Shown: positions 9,202 through 17,663, counted from the stretch's first letter. The stretch: DNA of 64,000 bases from Aliiruegeria haliotis (GCF_003003255.1 NZ_PVTD01000007.1:124001-188000), one strand, 5' to 3'. The notes: generated from the letters alone by a model not told the origin. Program-made: numbers and translations.

Positions 9202-10147
9202 ACGTCCCCCCATTCTTTTCTTCGTTGAAGAAGGCCGCCAACTCCGCGAGTTTCCGATCCCGCCACCCTTTCCGAGCGGCCAACTCGCACTCGGGAAGGG
9301 CATCGCGCCTGGCAGCGACAAGACGCTCGGCCAATGGGCCGGTCCAGTCGTGACGCGTCGGTCGGTCACGGCCGATTGTCCGGTAGGCTTCACCATATCG
9401 GTCGAAGAATCCTGCGATTCCTTCGGGAGCGTTCAGATCGATGGTTTCCAGCGGTCCCATGAAAGACCAGCGACGCGACAGCCCGGCGCTCATTGCCAGG
9501 TCAACATCCTCTGGCTCGGCAATTCCTTCAGCGATGAGTTTGATCGCTTCGTCCAATACGGCGCCCTGGAGCCGGTTCATGATGAAGCCTTCTGTCTCCC
9601 GGTGTGCAACCACAGGAGATTGCCCGATGCGGGTCATCAACTCTGCCGTGCGCGCAACCGTCTCTGCGGCCGTTGCAGGTGCCGGAACAATCTCTACCGC
9701 TGGAATGAGGTGTGGCGGGTTCAGCGGATGCGCAACAAGGCAGCGCGAAGCACCTGGCAAACCGTCCGATATACGGGATGGAAGGAGTGCAGATGTCGAG
9801 CTCGCAATCGGCACGCCATCCGGGGTCGCGGCATCAAGCGCGGCAGTCAGTTCGCGTTTGACTTCAATTCGTTCGGGTCCGTTTTCCTGGACATAGTCTG
9901 CAGCGCCAACCGCCTCGTCCAACGTTGCTGCCGGCTTCAAGGCGGCCAGCACTTCTTTGCTGGAACTCTGCCGCAACAGACCGAGCGAATCCAGGTCTTC
10001 CAGCTGTGCAGCAATTGCATCCAGCGCCCCTTCAACCACTCCTGGCTGAACGTCGTAGAGGTCCACCTCGCAGCCTGAGCGGGCGAAGCATATCGCCCAC
10101 GAGCGCCCCACGATTCCCGCCCCGACAATGCCAATTCTCTTGGTCAT
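9194..10147 (-). CDS. L-gulonate 3-dehydrogenase-like / 3-hydroxyacyl-CoA dehydrogenase family oxidoreductase
   Basis: This 317-aa protein has a Rossmann NAD site (RIGIVGAGIVGRSWA, residues 4-18), the catalytic block ASSTSALLPS, and the His motif VAHPLNPPHLIPAVEIVPAP. Its C-terminal dimerisation half contains RRWSFMGPLETIDLNAPEG. These features match the lambda-crystallin/L-gulonate 3-dehydrogenase branch rather than fatty-acid enzymes. Expected chemistry is oxidation of the C3 hydroxyl of an aldonate to a 3-keto acid, the kind of product a BKACE could cleave. The ATG at 10147 fits the fold start. It is the first gene of the operon, 31 bp from the nearer operator palindrome. Confidence 0.88.
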   Translation of the reverse strand: MTKRIGIVGAGIVGRSWAICFARSGCEVDLYDVQPGVVEGALDAIAAQLEDLDSLGLLRQSSSKEVLAALKPAATLDEAVGAADYVQENGPERIEVKRELTAALDAATPDGVPIASSTSALLPSRISDGLPGASRCLVAHPLNPPHLIPAVEIVPAPATAAETVARTAELMTRIGQSPVVAHRETEGFIMNRLQGAVLDEAIKLIAEGIAEPEDVDLAMSAGLSRRWSFMGPLETIDLNAPEGIAGFFDRYGEAYRTIGRDRPTRHDWTGPLAERLVAARRDALPECELAARKGWRDRKLAELAAFFNEEKNGGTYV

Positions 10148-10177
10148 GCGATCCACCTTCCGTTTCGCAATCAGAAC

Positions 10178-10190
10178 TGTAAACGTTTCC
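10178..10190. promoter_or_regulatory. LacI-type operator, proximal copy
   Basis: TGTAAACGTTTCC contains the palindromic core AAACGTTT, the classic LacI/CcpA-like half-site arrangement. It lies 31 bp upstream of the first gene of the minus-strand sugar operon, where a bound repressor would block its promoter. An identical 13-mer lies exactly 150 bp away at 10328-10340. Confidence 0.75.
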
Positions 10191-10327
10191 ACAAGTCAAC
10201 GAGAAGTTTGTCAAAGACGGTGAGACCTTCTCTAGAAGATCAACCCGTCTTGATAATAAATGTTTTAAATTATATATTTACAGCGCGGAATACGGACACC
10301 GCTCGCTCTCGCGACCAGAACTGACTA

Positions 10328-10340
10328 TGTAAACGTTTCC
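10328..10340. promoter_or_regulatory. LacI-type operator, distal copy
   Basis: This is the same 13-mer as at 10178-10190 (TGTAAACGTTTCC), 114 bp upstream of the lacI-type gene start. Two identical operators in one divergent intergenic region suggest looping or joint control of the regulator and operon promoters. The AT-rich stretch between them (around 10250-10275) probably holds promoter elements, but I cannot fix -35/-10 boxes with confidence. Confidence 0.72.
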
Positions 10341-10454
10341 TTTTTGGTGTGTTTTTTGGGGACGAATCACGGCAGCGGAGGCATCAAGCGCACAAGGTGT
10401 CGCCTTGACCGAGCGCGGTGAGCGATTTCTTGTGGGTCGAACCGGGAGTGATGA

Positions 10455-11483
10455 ATGGAAAACTCAGACGATACCGAAGCAGGTGATCGCTCCAGCGGTT
10501 CTGGTCAGGCGACATCGATTCACGATGTTGCAAGGATGGCTGGTGTCTCGATCGCGAGTGTTTCGAGAGCACTCAACTCGGGTACGGGCAGCGTATCCAG
10601 CGCCACCAGAGAGAAGGTTTTTGCTGCCGCCAAAGCTCTGAACTACCGTCCCAATCAGGTGGGTCGTGCACTCCGCTCGCAAATGACCAATACATTTGCG
10701 CTGATAAACTCGAACATCCAGAACAACTTCTATGCCGCCGTCGCGTGGGAGCTTGAACGGTGCCTCGCGGCAGAGAAGGCAGCCCTGCTGGTGTATACGT
10801 CAAACGAGGAGCCGGAGACGCAGGACAGATGTATCGAAGATTTGCGCGCAAGACGGGTCTCCGGTGTCTTTTTCCTGTGCGCCGTGGACAGTCCGGGACT
10901 CGAAGTCCTGATCGGCAACGATCCGGTGGTTTTCATAAACCGCCGGTTGGAAGCATGTCCGGGGTTCTCGTTCGTTGGCATCGATGATTTTGCCGCCGCC
11001 CGGGCGCAGGTCCGCTCCGGTGTGCGTCGACATCTGAGAGATATCGCGATCATTCACGGCCCCACCACTTCCGACACAAGCGCCCGGCGTCTTCGCGGAA
11101 TGCTGGACGCCGCCAAAGATGCTGGCGTCGAGGTGCCGCAATCGATGATCCATGAAGCACGCCTGTCCATGGAGAGCGGCTACGATTGTGCCGGTCCAAT
11201 CCTTGATCATGGCGCGGTCGACGCGGTGTTCTGTGGCAACGACCAGATCGCATATGGAGTCTATCGGCGGTGTCTTGAACGCGGGGTGCGGGTGCCGGAC
11301 GATCTTCGGATCTATGGATTTGACGACAATCCGATGAACGAGTGGCTTGCACCATGGCTGAACACGGTGCGGGTCCCTCATATTGATTTGGCGAGAGTTG
11401 CGTTCGAGCAGATGCAAGTTCTGCTTTCCAGTGGCGAGAAACGTGAAGTGATATTGCCCTACGAGCTGATTCAACGTGCCTAG
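10455..11483 (+). CDS. LacI-family transcriptional regulator
   Basis: This 342-aa regulator has a LacI helix-turn-helix at residues 21-45 (TSIHDVARMAGVSIASVSRALN), a hinge helix (YRPNQVGRALRS), and a periplasmic-binding-protein-like sensor (GVFFLCAVD, FINRRLEA, CGNDQIAYGVY, IYGFDDNP). The start is preceded by GGGAG at 10444-10448, six bases away. The N-terminal extension of about 20 polar residues before the HTH is slightly longer than usual. Transcribed away from the seven-gene operon, with two LacI operators between them, it is almost certainly its local repressor. The effector is probably the imported sugar or a catabolic intermediate. Confidence 0.92.
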   Translation: MENSDDTEAGDRSSGSGQATSIHDVARMAGVSIASVSRALNSGTGSVSSATREKVFAAAKALNYRPNQVGRALRSQMTNTFALINSNIQNNFYAAVAWELERCLAAEKAALLVYTSNEEPETQDRCIEDLRARRVSGVFFLCAVDSPGLEVLIGNDPVVFINRRLEACPGFSFVGIDDFAAARAQVRSGVRRHLRDIAIIHGPTTSDTSARRLRGMLDAAKDAGVEVPQSMIHEARLSMESGYDCAGPILDHGAVDAVFCGNDQIAYGVYRRCLERGVRVPDDLRIYGFDDNPMNEWLAPWLNTVRVPHIDLARVAFEQMQVLLSSGEKREVILPYELIQRA

Positions 11484-12653
11484 AGCGGCCGTCGCTTTCG
11501 GGCGTTGACTGTCAACTCGGGCACAGATCGTCACAGTGTGATCTGCAAATGCTCAGCCCCGGCAATCGTGGACTGCCCCCTGGGGTGGCCGGATCTAAAA
11601 GCCAGTGTATGTCTCTCCCCCGGTCTCACGGCATGCCGCTTTGACGCGGACGCTGGTCTATGAAGGTTCTTAAGATCCGCTGCCGATGCCCTATTGTCAG
11701 AAATGCGATGGGACGATCGGGTTCGGCTGCAACATCAGCCAGCGCAGGCTCGGCCGCCCGAAATGGACACCGGAAGACGCGCAACTGCCAGCGCCCCAAG
11801 TGGAAGCGCCTGGGGTCAAACGCGAGTGCGGGCGGCTGATCGGCAAGCGGGTGAGTGCCGGAAATGTCTGGATGGCTCTGCGCATCGCCTCGGATTTGCT
11901 GTTGCAACCGATTGGCACGGCGAATGCAGCCGTAGGGCAACTCATGGTGCAGTGTGGTGCCGGTAATTCTCGGCCCACTTAGTGGGTGACTCGGTGCTCG
12001 ATTGAAGGTGCCGAGAACTCGCAGGGCTTGGTGATGGGGCGTACATGCGAGGTATCTGACGTCTATGCGGCGGCTTTCTCCCTGCAGCGAAGGTGTCAGC
12101 CCCACACGCCAGCCGGCAAAATGCTGATAACTCCGGCAACATCGAGCTGCATCCATTCGATAGACCCGAAACCACGAGAGAAATCCGGGCGTTAAAGTCG
12201 GAGAACGGAACCGACCCGATCAGCCGAATACGAGAAATGTCATCGGGGTGAACGGGGCAGTGGCGGGGATGGTTCGGTTCCAGTCTACCTGTGCGCCGAA
12301 ACACCCATCCGGAACCGCGCCCGGTCGATCGCCGCGGCCAGTTCCGGCCGAAATGCGAAACGGACAAACATGCGCGGCCCGGATATCGAGAAAATGCCAG
12401 GGCGAACTGGAGAGTGCGGATTCTGGCGGATGAGCCACTCGAGTCGCGCGAGACCACGTTACGCGCCGTCTCCTGCTTGTTTGTGGTTGCCATTCGCTCG
12501 TCGTTTGGCGCCATCTCCGCGAACTGAGGAATCCTCCCCGCCAACGGAAACAGTAGGTCGCGGGACGTCCCTGCACCGAAGGCTCCCTCAATCACAAGGG
12601 CATGGTCGCGGTTTTGATTTCCCGTTACGGTCCTGGCGTCGACGTCTCGGATC
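11484..12653. other. Intergenic/degenerate stretch without recognisable gene
   Basis: Both strands contain several open frames (up to about 270 codons on the minus strand), but their translations are arginine-, proline- and serine-rich and have no motif I recognise. Base composition is coding-like, and it may be a decayed gene or element. I see no terminal repeats or transposase motifs. Confidence 0.4.
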
Positions 12654-12953
12654 TCACCCAATCGATACGATCGAGCTTTCGCCGCGCCCCCGGTTGCGAG
12701 TGTAGCGCATCCTGTTCCCGCAGATCTCGATGATCTCGCAATCCGTTGAAAGATCGTCATTGTTCAGGCGCGCTTCCCTGCAAAAGCAAGTGTCGCGCCA
12801 AACCCATTTCCCGGTCAGGCATCGCCCTTCCACCATACCGGAGATCCGTCCGTCCGAATGGAGGATGAACTCCATGCCGTCACCTTTCAGGCACTTGTCT
12901 CCAATCGCCTCGACGAACGCATTGCGTGTTTTGATCCTTGTCCAGACGGTCAT
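12654..12953 (-). CDS. Small conserved protein of the Rhodobacterales 'dihydrodipicolinate reductase-like' family
   Basis: The predicted protein is 99 aa from the ATG at 12953 (MTVWTRIKTRNAF). A longer frame from 12992 adds 13 Arg/Phe-rich residues that look non-native. The pattern DGRISG, GKWVWRDTCFCR, DCEIIEICGNRMRYTRNRG matches small beta-barrel-like proteins common in Rhodobacteraceae. These are often misnamed dihydrodipicolinate reductase although far too short for that enzyme. Most relatives have a signal peptide; none is evident here, so the 5' end may be damaged. It lies 69 bp downstream of the PLP lyase on the same strand and could be the last cistron of that operon. Confidence 0.5.
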   Translation of the reverse strand: MTVWTRIKTRNAFVEAIGDKCLKGDGMEFILHSDGRISGMVEGRCLTGKWVWRDTCFCREARLNNDDLSTDCEIIEICGNRMRYTRNRGRGESSIVSIG

Positions 12954-13022
12954 GGTGTCCCTCGGAAAAAATCGGGTTCGCGCGACCGCCATTCAGACGT
13001 GCCACGACCCGTTAAAACCCCA

Positions 13023-14192
13023 CTACAACTTCGCAACAGCTTCGGCGAACCGTACGATCTCCTCATCGGTGTTGAAATAGTGGACCGAGGCGCGGGCAAG
13101 CGCGTCGAGCCCGCGCGCACCGAGGTCGAGGCGCGCATTGGGCAGCTTCGAGACAGAGATGTTGATCTCCTGAGTTCTCAAGCGGTCCGCAATGGCGGCC
13201 GCCTTCAGGCCATCCTTGCGGAAGGTCACCAGCCCGCATCGCGTTTCTCCCTGATCGTGGACCATGACTCCGTCAATCGTGGTGAGCTCGTTGCGCAGAC
13301 GGGTTGCAAGGCCTGCGACCCGCGCCTCGATCTCCGGCAGGCCAATCTGGCGGGCATAGCGAACGGCGGCCGCAAGCCCGACACGGCCTGCGACATTGGA
13401 CTCCCATGTCTCGAAGCGGCGTGCACCCGCGGCCAGCTCATAGCTGTCCGGTCCCGTCCAGGTGGCCGCGTGCAAGTCGATGAAAGGCGGATCAATCCGG
13501 TCCAGAACCGCCTTCCGCACGTAGAGGAAACCGGTACCGCGCGGACCTCGCAGGTACTTGCGGCCTGTGCCGGAAAGAATGTCACAGCCGATCTTATGCA
13601 CGTCCACGTCGACTTGACCGACCGACTGGCAGGCGTCGAGCAGGTAGAGTATCCCGCGCCGTCTTGCCACCTCCCCAACTGCCGCCGCCGGGTTGACCAG
13701 TCCGCCCTGCGTCGGAACGTGGGTGATCGCGATCAACTGCGTGCGCGGGGTGATCATGTCTTCCAGCGCGGCAACGGCGATCTGGCCCGATGGGTCCGAA
13801 GGGGCCACGTCAATATGGAACCCGCAACGGCCGGCCTGGTGCAGCAGGGCAAGATAGTTGGACGCGTATTCCGAGCCGTGGGTGATCACCCGGTCGCCAG
13901 GCTTCAGGTCGAGCCCATAGAATGCCATGTCCCACGCGCGGGTGGCGTTTTCCACAAAGGCGATCTCGGTCGGGTCGGCGTGCAGCAGCGCGGCAAATTC
14001 GGTGTAGAAGGCGGCAAGATCGTCAGCGGCGCGGCGTTCAGCCTCGTAGCCGCCGAAGGTCCGCTCGTCCTCAAGAACCCGTTGCATTGCCTGCCAGACC
14101 GGTTCGGGCATGAGCGAAGCGCCGGCATTGTCGAAATGCAGAACATCCTTGCACGCCGGTGTATCGGCTCGCAGACTGTCGATATCGACCAT
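13023..14192 (-). CDS. Class V aminotransferase-fold PLP enzyme (EgtE/NifS-like lyase)
   Basis: This 389-aa fold-type I PLP enzyme has HFDNAGASLMP at the N-terminus, ENATRAWDMAF (phosphate loop), YLLDACQSVGQVDVDV with the cofactor Asp186, and the Schiff-base Lys212 in GTGRKYLRGPRGTGFLYV. The last motif closely resembles hercynylcysteine sulfoxide lyases (EgtE) and isopenicillin-N-epimerase-like proteins rather than housekeeping IscS. The IscS active-site cysteine loop is not evident, so a C-S or C-N lyase is more likely than sulfur transfer. It follows the GNAT gene by 40 bp. No EgtB or EgtD gene is in the window, so an ergothioneine role is only a possibility. Confidence 0.82.
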   Translation of the reverse strand: MVDIDSLRADTPACKDVLHFDNAGASLMPEPVWQAMQRVLEDERTFGGYEAERRAADDLAAFYTEFAALLHADPTEIAFVENATRAWDMAFYGLDLKPGDRVITHGSEYASNYLALLHQAGRCGFHIDVAPSDPSGQIAVAALEDMITPRTQLIAITHVPTQGGLVNPAAAVGEVARRRGILYLLDACQSVGQVDVDVHKIGCDILSGTGRKYLRGPRGTGFLYVRKAVLDRIDPPFIDLHAATWTGPDSYELAAGARRFETWESNVAGRVGLAAAVRYARQIGLPEIEARVAGLATRLRNELTTIDGVMVHDQGETRCGLVTFRKDGLKAAAIADRLRTQEINISVSKLPNARLDLGARGLDALARASVHYFNTDEEIVRFAEAVAKL

Positions 14193-14232
14193 CTCTTGCT
14201 CCTTTCGAAGTACCTCGTCCGAACCTGGTGGG

Positions 14233-14835
14233 CTATACCCCGACCTCCCTGAACATCAGCACCCAATCCCTTCCGTGCAACGGCAAATCGCCCTTGACGA
14301 TAGGTGCCCGGGCAACCTCACGGAATCCCAAACGGGTATAGAGCCGTTGGGCCGGATTGGCATCGCGCACGATCAGGCTGAGCCGGGTAAAACCCTCATA
14401 CGCCGCCCGCTCCCCGACCTCGGCGATCAGGGCGGTTGCCGCTCCCTGCCCCCGCGCCTCCGGATAGGTCGCCAGCAGGTTGATGTTCCACGTCGACACG
14501 GCCTGTTGTTCGAGCGCGACCAAGGGACGGAAGACTGCCGGTATGTCGAAACCGAAGTCCGAAACGTCTTCTGGCTCCAACGGAAAGGAGACAATGGCCG
14601 CGATTACACCCGACCGGCCGAAGGCAACTTCCGCGTTGTGATAGGAAAAGCCTTTTCTTCGCTTCGCAGCACGCCGGGCGCCGGCATCGAGCACCGTCTC
14701 GCCCGGCCCGCGCATAGCCTCCCAGGTGATGCCAGTGAGGCCGTCACTTGCGATCAGCGCAAGTCTGGCTATGTCCGCCGCCTCGGAGGTCGAGGCCGGG
14801 CAGATCGTGAACTGGTTCCTGACCTGCATGAGCAT
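14233..14835 (-). CDS. GNAT-family N-acetyltransferase
   Basis: This 200-aa GNAT protein has the acetyl-CoA pyrophosphate loop in EARGQGAATALI (near residue 130), preceded by INLLATYP. The C-terminal motif is RLSLIVRDANPAQRLYTRLGFREVARAP, the usual motif B with the terminal Tyr-Leu-Gly-Phe element. No signal peptide is present. It lies between the Tat-exported nitroreductase-like gene (73 bp upstream) and the PLP lyase (40 bp downstream), so it is probably co-transcribed. The acceptor amine is unknown; modification of a small amino-acid derivative made or cleaved by the lyase is plausible. Confidence 0.85.
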   Translation of the reverse strand: MLMQVRNQFTICPASTSEAADIARLALIASDGLTGITWEAMRGPGETVLDAGARRAAKRRKGFSYHNAEVAFGRSGVIAAIVSFPLEPEDVSDFGFDIPAVFRPLVALEQQAVSTWNINLLATYPEARGQGAATALIAEVGERAAYEGFTRLSLIVRDANPAQRLYTRLGFREVARAPIVKGDLPLHGRDWVLMFREVGV

Positions 14836-14908
14836 GGAACGTCTCCCGATCGGGTCAATTGAGGATTACGGAGTTCCCCGGGCCGCAATAGGGCCCGGGG
14901 TATCGGGG

Positions 14909-16306
14909 TCACCCCCAGTTACGCGCATTCTCGGCATGGGTCCGCAGATAGGCGCCCTTGTCGAAATGCGTGTCGTAGAAGCCGGTGTCGAGCTTGTGTG
15001 CCTGCAAGTACATCAGGGTGAAGATCGCCGGCACCGTCGCCGGGAAACGCCCGAACGTCTCGTGGATGTAGTCCGCCATCGCCACCACGCAGTCGATCGC
15101 CTCTGGCCCGAACGGAGCAGCATTGGCCCGCACCATCTCGGACTTCTTGTACGGGCCACCGGTGCCACCGCTGAACGGGCCGCCGGTTCCGAACTTGCGT
15201 TCGACCACCGACATCACGGCGGCACGCATGTCGGGGAAGTGCGGCGGCACATGGCCCTCGAAATGCCCCTCCAGTCCTGTGACATGCGGCAGGATCGCGC
15301 CTTCGGGCATGTCAAACCGGAAGCCAAGGCCGGGCACGTCCGGGTCACCGCTGGCACCAAGGACACTGAACGGATTGATCCCTTCGTACATCCAGCCGCC
15401 CAGCCCGAGTGCCTGAAGCATCAGCGCACCAGCATAACACGAGGTTGACGTCTCAACGGTGACTTCGGTGATCGCCAGTTGCTCGACATAGGACAGCGGA
15501 AAAGGGTTCTCGACATCGATGATGGCGCTGTATTTTTCCATCGTCGGAATGGGCCGTCCGTTCACGTCATCGAACAGGCAGGCACCGTTCTGCACCAGGT
15601 AGCACAGCACAAGGATCATGTGTTGCGCCAGATCGGCGACCGGAATGATCAGCGTGCTGCCGGGCACGTTGGCGCACCATTCGTTGTGCATCTCCATGTG
15701 CTGCGGCACCCGCGGCGTGTTCATCCGGCCCTCGCCAAGCTTCACGATCCGTGCCCTGTGCGCGTCGAGATATGCGGCAAGGTCGATGTCCGCGCCCGGC
15801 GCGGTGACAGGCACCATGTCCCGCGTCGGCATCATGTAGGTGCCAGTGTCGTCGGTGAAAAAGATCTCAGAAGTGTGGAAGCCGGCCGCGGACGGAAAAG
15901 TCCGGCCACCCGCTGATCCTGCATAGTTGGGGATCTTCGGAGCATAGAACCGGTTGTGCGGGATCAGGTTGGACCAGCCCGTGTTGCCAGCGACCGTGGT
16001 CAGAAGCAGCATCTGTTCGGTGTCGGTCAACGGTTCCGGCGGCTCGGTTGAGCTATGAGCCAGTGGACCGTCAGGGATGGTCGCTCCCTTGGCAAAGCGA
16101 CGCGACCGGCGGCCATGGATCGCTTCGATCAGCGGAAATTCTGCGGCCTCAACGAGGCCCTTCGGGAAGGCCGGAACCTTGTCGAGCATGATACGTCCCT
16201 TTCGTTTTGCGTCATTCGCGACGGCCGGAAGGCCGGTCGCATTCAACACCGCTCCGGCCCCGATCAGCGAGGCGCCGAGCAGTTTGCGGCGTGAGGTTTC
16301 AAACAT
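14909..16306 (-). CDS. Tat-exported protein with nitroreductase-like fold
   Basis: This 465-aa protein has a twin-arginine signal (SRRKLLGASLIGAGAVL, residues 5-21, with a following hydrophobic core), so it is folded before export and probably carries a cofactor. The mature N-terminus has IEAIHGRRSRRFAKG, and further on RTFPSAAGFHTSEIF. These recall the 'RRSxR(S/F)' and 'PSAGALYPLEIY' blocks of SagB-type nitroreductases, which bind FMN. The C-terminal half has SCYAGALMLQALGLGGW, another nitroreductase-like helix. The fold assignment is moderate and no catalytic residue is certain. Its neighbours are DUF1127 upstream, GNAT and PLP lyase downstream, and a divergent GlxA-type regulator. Confidence 0.6.
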   Translation of the reverse strand: MFETSRRKLLGASLIGAGAVLNATGLPAVANDAKRKGRIMLDKVPAFPKGLVEAAEFPLIEAIHGRRSRRFAKGATIPDGPLAHSSTEPPEPLTDTEQMLLLTTVAGNTGWSNLIPHNRFYAPKIPNYAGSAGGRTFPSAAGFHTSEIFFTDDTGTYMMPTRDMVPVTAPGADIDLAAYLDAHRARIVKLGEGRMNTPRVPQHMEMHNEWCANVPGSTLIIPVADLAQHMILVLCYLVQNGACLFDDVNGRPIPTMEKYSAIIDVENPFPLSYVEQLAITEVTVETSTSCYAGALMLQALGLGGWMYEGINPFSVLGASGDPDVPGLGFRFDMPEGAILPHVTGLEGHFEGHVPPHFPDMRAAVMSVVERKFGTGGPFSGGTGGPYKKSEMVRANAAPFGPEAIDCVVAMADYIHETFGRFPATVPAIFTLMYLQAHKLDTGFYDTHFDKGAYLRTHAENARNWG

Positions 16307-16354
16307 TGCAGAGGTCTCCTTGAAGTCGGAGGAACCCGTCCTCCGGCGATGTCG

Positions 16355-16528
16355 CTAGCAGCGGTGATTGGGAACGTGTCGCCGCTGCGCATACGGGATG
16401 TCCCCTCGCGTCAGCCCTATATCGCGCAGAAGGTGGTCATCGAGATGCTGCACTTTTGCGATCGATGCGCGCCGAGTGCGTCGGGCGGCGGCGTCGCTGT
16501 GCCAGTGTCGGATATGTCGGATCATCAT
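16355..16528 (-). CDS. DUF1127 (YjiS-like) small protein
   Basis: This 57-aa protein has the hallmark DUF1127 sequence: an Arg-rich helix (MIRHIRHWHSDAAARRTRR) followed by KVQHLDDHLLRDIGLTRGDI. DUF1127 proteins are small RNA-binding or regulatory proteins widespread in alphaproteobacteria. The start at 16528 is supported by an AGGA box just upstream, and a second ATG one codon later is equally possible. The longer frame upstream contains a membrane-like segment but no good start signal. It sits 48 bp upstream of the Tat protein on the same strand and probably leads that operon. Confidence 0.82.
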   Translation of the reverse strand: MMIRHIRHWHSDAAARRTRRASIAKVQHLDDHLLRDIGLTRGDIPYAQRRHVPNHRC

Positions 16529-16583
16529 GGAGTCCTTTCCTGAGTTTCGCCCGTCGGGGCGTCGTTTCTGGAAAGGGTGTGCC

Positions 16584-17663
16584 ATGGAGAGAGCGAACAG
16601 CGTTAGAATCAGAATTGACAAAATCGGGCCAAATATGCCAATTGACGTCATGCCCATTTCACAGAACGCCCGCAAACTGTCGGTCGGTCTCCTGGCCGTG
16701 CCGGAATCCTCGGCGGCGGTCATCTACGGGCTGCACGAGGTATTTTCCTGCGTCGGCACTGTCTGGCAGACCTTGACCGGGGACCGCGTTGCTAGCCGTA
16801 GAATGAATCCACGCGTCATCGGCGTGACGACCGATCCCATTCGCACGACTCTTCGAGTTCCGCTGGTGCCCGAGGGAACCTTTGCCGATCGCGCCCAGAT
16901 GGACGTGGTGATCGTGCCGGACTTGTTCCTGGAGCCCGACCCCGTTCTGACAGACCGGTGGTCGGAAGCGGCGGCCTGGCTGACGGCCCAGCGCCGCCAA
17001 GGGGCGATCATCTGTTCTGTCTGCACCGGCTCGCTGTTGCTTGCGCAGGCCGGCGTTCTGGATGGGCGCGAGGCGACGACACATTGGAGTGTCTGCGGAC
17101 TTTTCAAGACGCATTTCCCGGAGGTCGACCTCAAGGCGGAACGCGTGCTTGTGCCCTCCGGCAAGGAGCATGACATCGTCACCGCTGGTGGATCCGCTTC
17201 TTGGACCGACCTGTCGCTCTACCTGATCGCACGATATTGCGGCGAGGATGAGGCCCGGCGGATTGCCAAGATCTTCTTGTTCGGGGATCGCAGCCAGGGG
17301 CAGCTGCCTTTCGCAGCCATGGTCCGTCCAAGGCAGCATGAGGACGCGACGATCGCCGTGTGTCAGCAGTGGATCGCCGAGCACTACGAGACGGCCAACC
17401 CTGTCGCCGAGATGACCGCCCGCTCGGGCCTGACCGAGCGAACATTCAAGCGGCGGTTTCGCACGGCGACGGGCTACACGCCGATCGACTATGTCCAGTC
17501 ACTGCGCGTTGAGGAAGCCAAACACCTGCTGGAAACCACCGACACCTCCGTCGACGACGTTTCCGAACAGGTCGGCTACGAGGACAGCGGTTCCTTCCGT
17601 CGCCTTTTCAAACGACAGGTCGGAATCCCGCCACAACAATACCGGCAGAGATACAGGGCTTGA
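16584..17663 (+). CDS. GlxA-family AraC-type transcriptional regulator
   Basis: This 359-aa regulator has an N-terminal DJ-1/PfpI-like domain (LSVGLLAVPESSAAVIYGLHEV; nucleophile-elbow region IICSVCTGSLLLAQAGVLDGREATTHW). The C-terminal AraC double helix-turn-helix covers about the last 100 residues (GLTERTFKRRFRTATGYTPIDYV, then VSEQVGYEDSGSFRRLFKRQ). GlxA-type regulators often control catabolism of choline, carnitine, arginine or related amines. The ATG at 16584 has GGAAAGG seven bases upstream. The gene is divergent from the DUF1127/Tat/GNAT/PLP-lyase operon with about 55 bp between starts, so it is the probable activator of that operon. Confidence 0.9.
   Translation: MERANSVRIRIDKIGPNMPIDVMPISQNARKLSVGLLAVPESSAAVIYGLHEVFSCVGTVWQTLTGDRVASRRMNPRVIGVTTDPIRTTLRVPLVPEGTFADRAQMDVVIVPDLFLEPDPVLTDRWSEAAAWLTAQRRQGAIICSVCTGSLLLAQAGVLDGREATTHWSVCGLFKTHFPEVDLKAERVLVPSGKEHDIVTAGGSASWTDLSLYLIARYCGEDEARRIAKIFLFGDRSQGQLPFAAMVRPRQHEDATIAVCQQWIAEHYETANPVAEMTARSGLTERTFKRRFRTATGYTPIDYVQSLRVEEAKHLLETTDTSVDDVSEQVGYEDSGSFRRLFKRQVGIPPQQYRQRYRA

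Noticed and set aside
8272-10147. Assigning the BKACE/dehydrogenase pair to carnitine degradation
   Set aside because: The pair resembles the carnitine route in outline. But the dehydrogenase has lambda-crystallin/L-gulonate-type motifs, no thioesterase or betaine genes are present, and the other operon genes are sugar-related.
11942-12760. 272-codon minus-strand frame in the gap after the LacI gene
   Set aside because: It is Arg/Ser/Pro-rich with no motif, and it overlaps the better-supported small protein at 12654-12953 in a different frame.
13023-14192. Calling the PLP enzyme a cysteine desulfurase (IscS/SufS)
   Set aside because: The desulfurase active-site cysteine loop is not visible and no Fe-S assembly genes are nearby. 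The lysine motif resembles EgtE-like lyases instead.
12858-14252. 464-codon plus-strand frame opposite the PLP lyase
   Set aside because: It is a shadow of the lyase gene, which has clear cofactor motifs on the minus strand.
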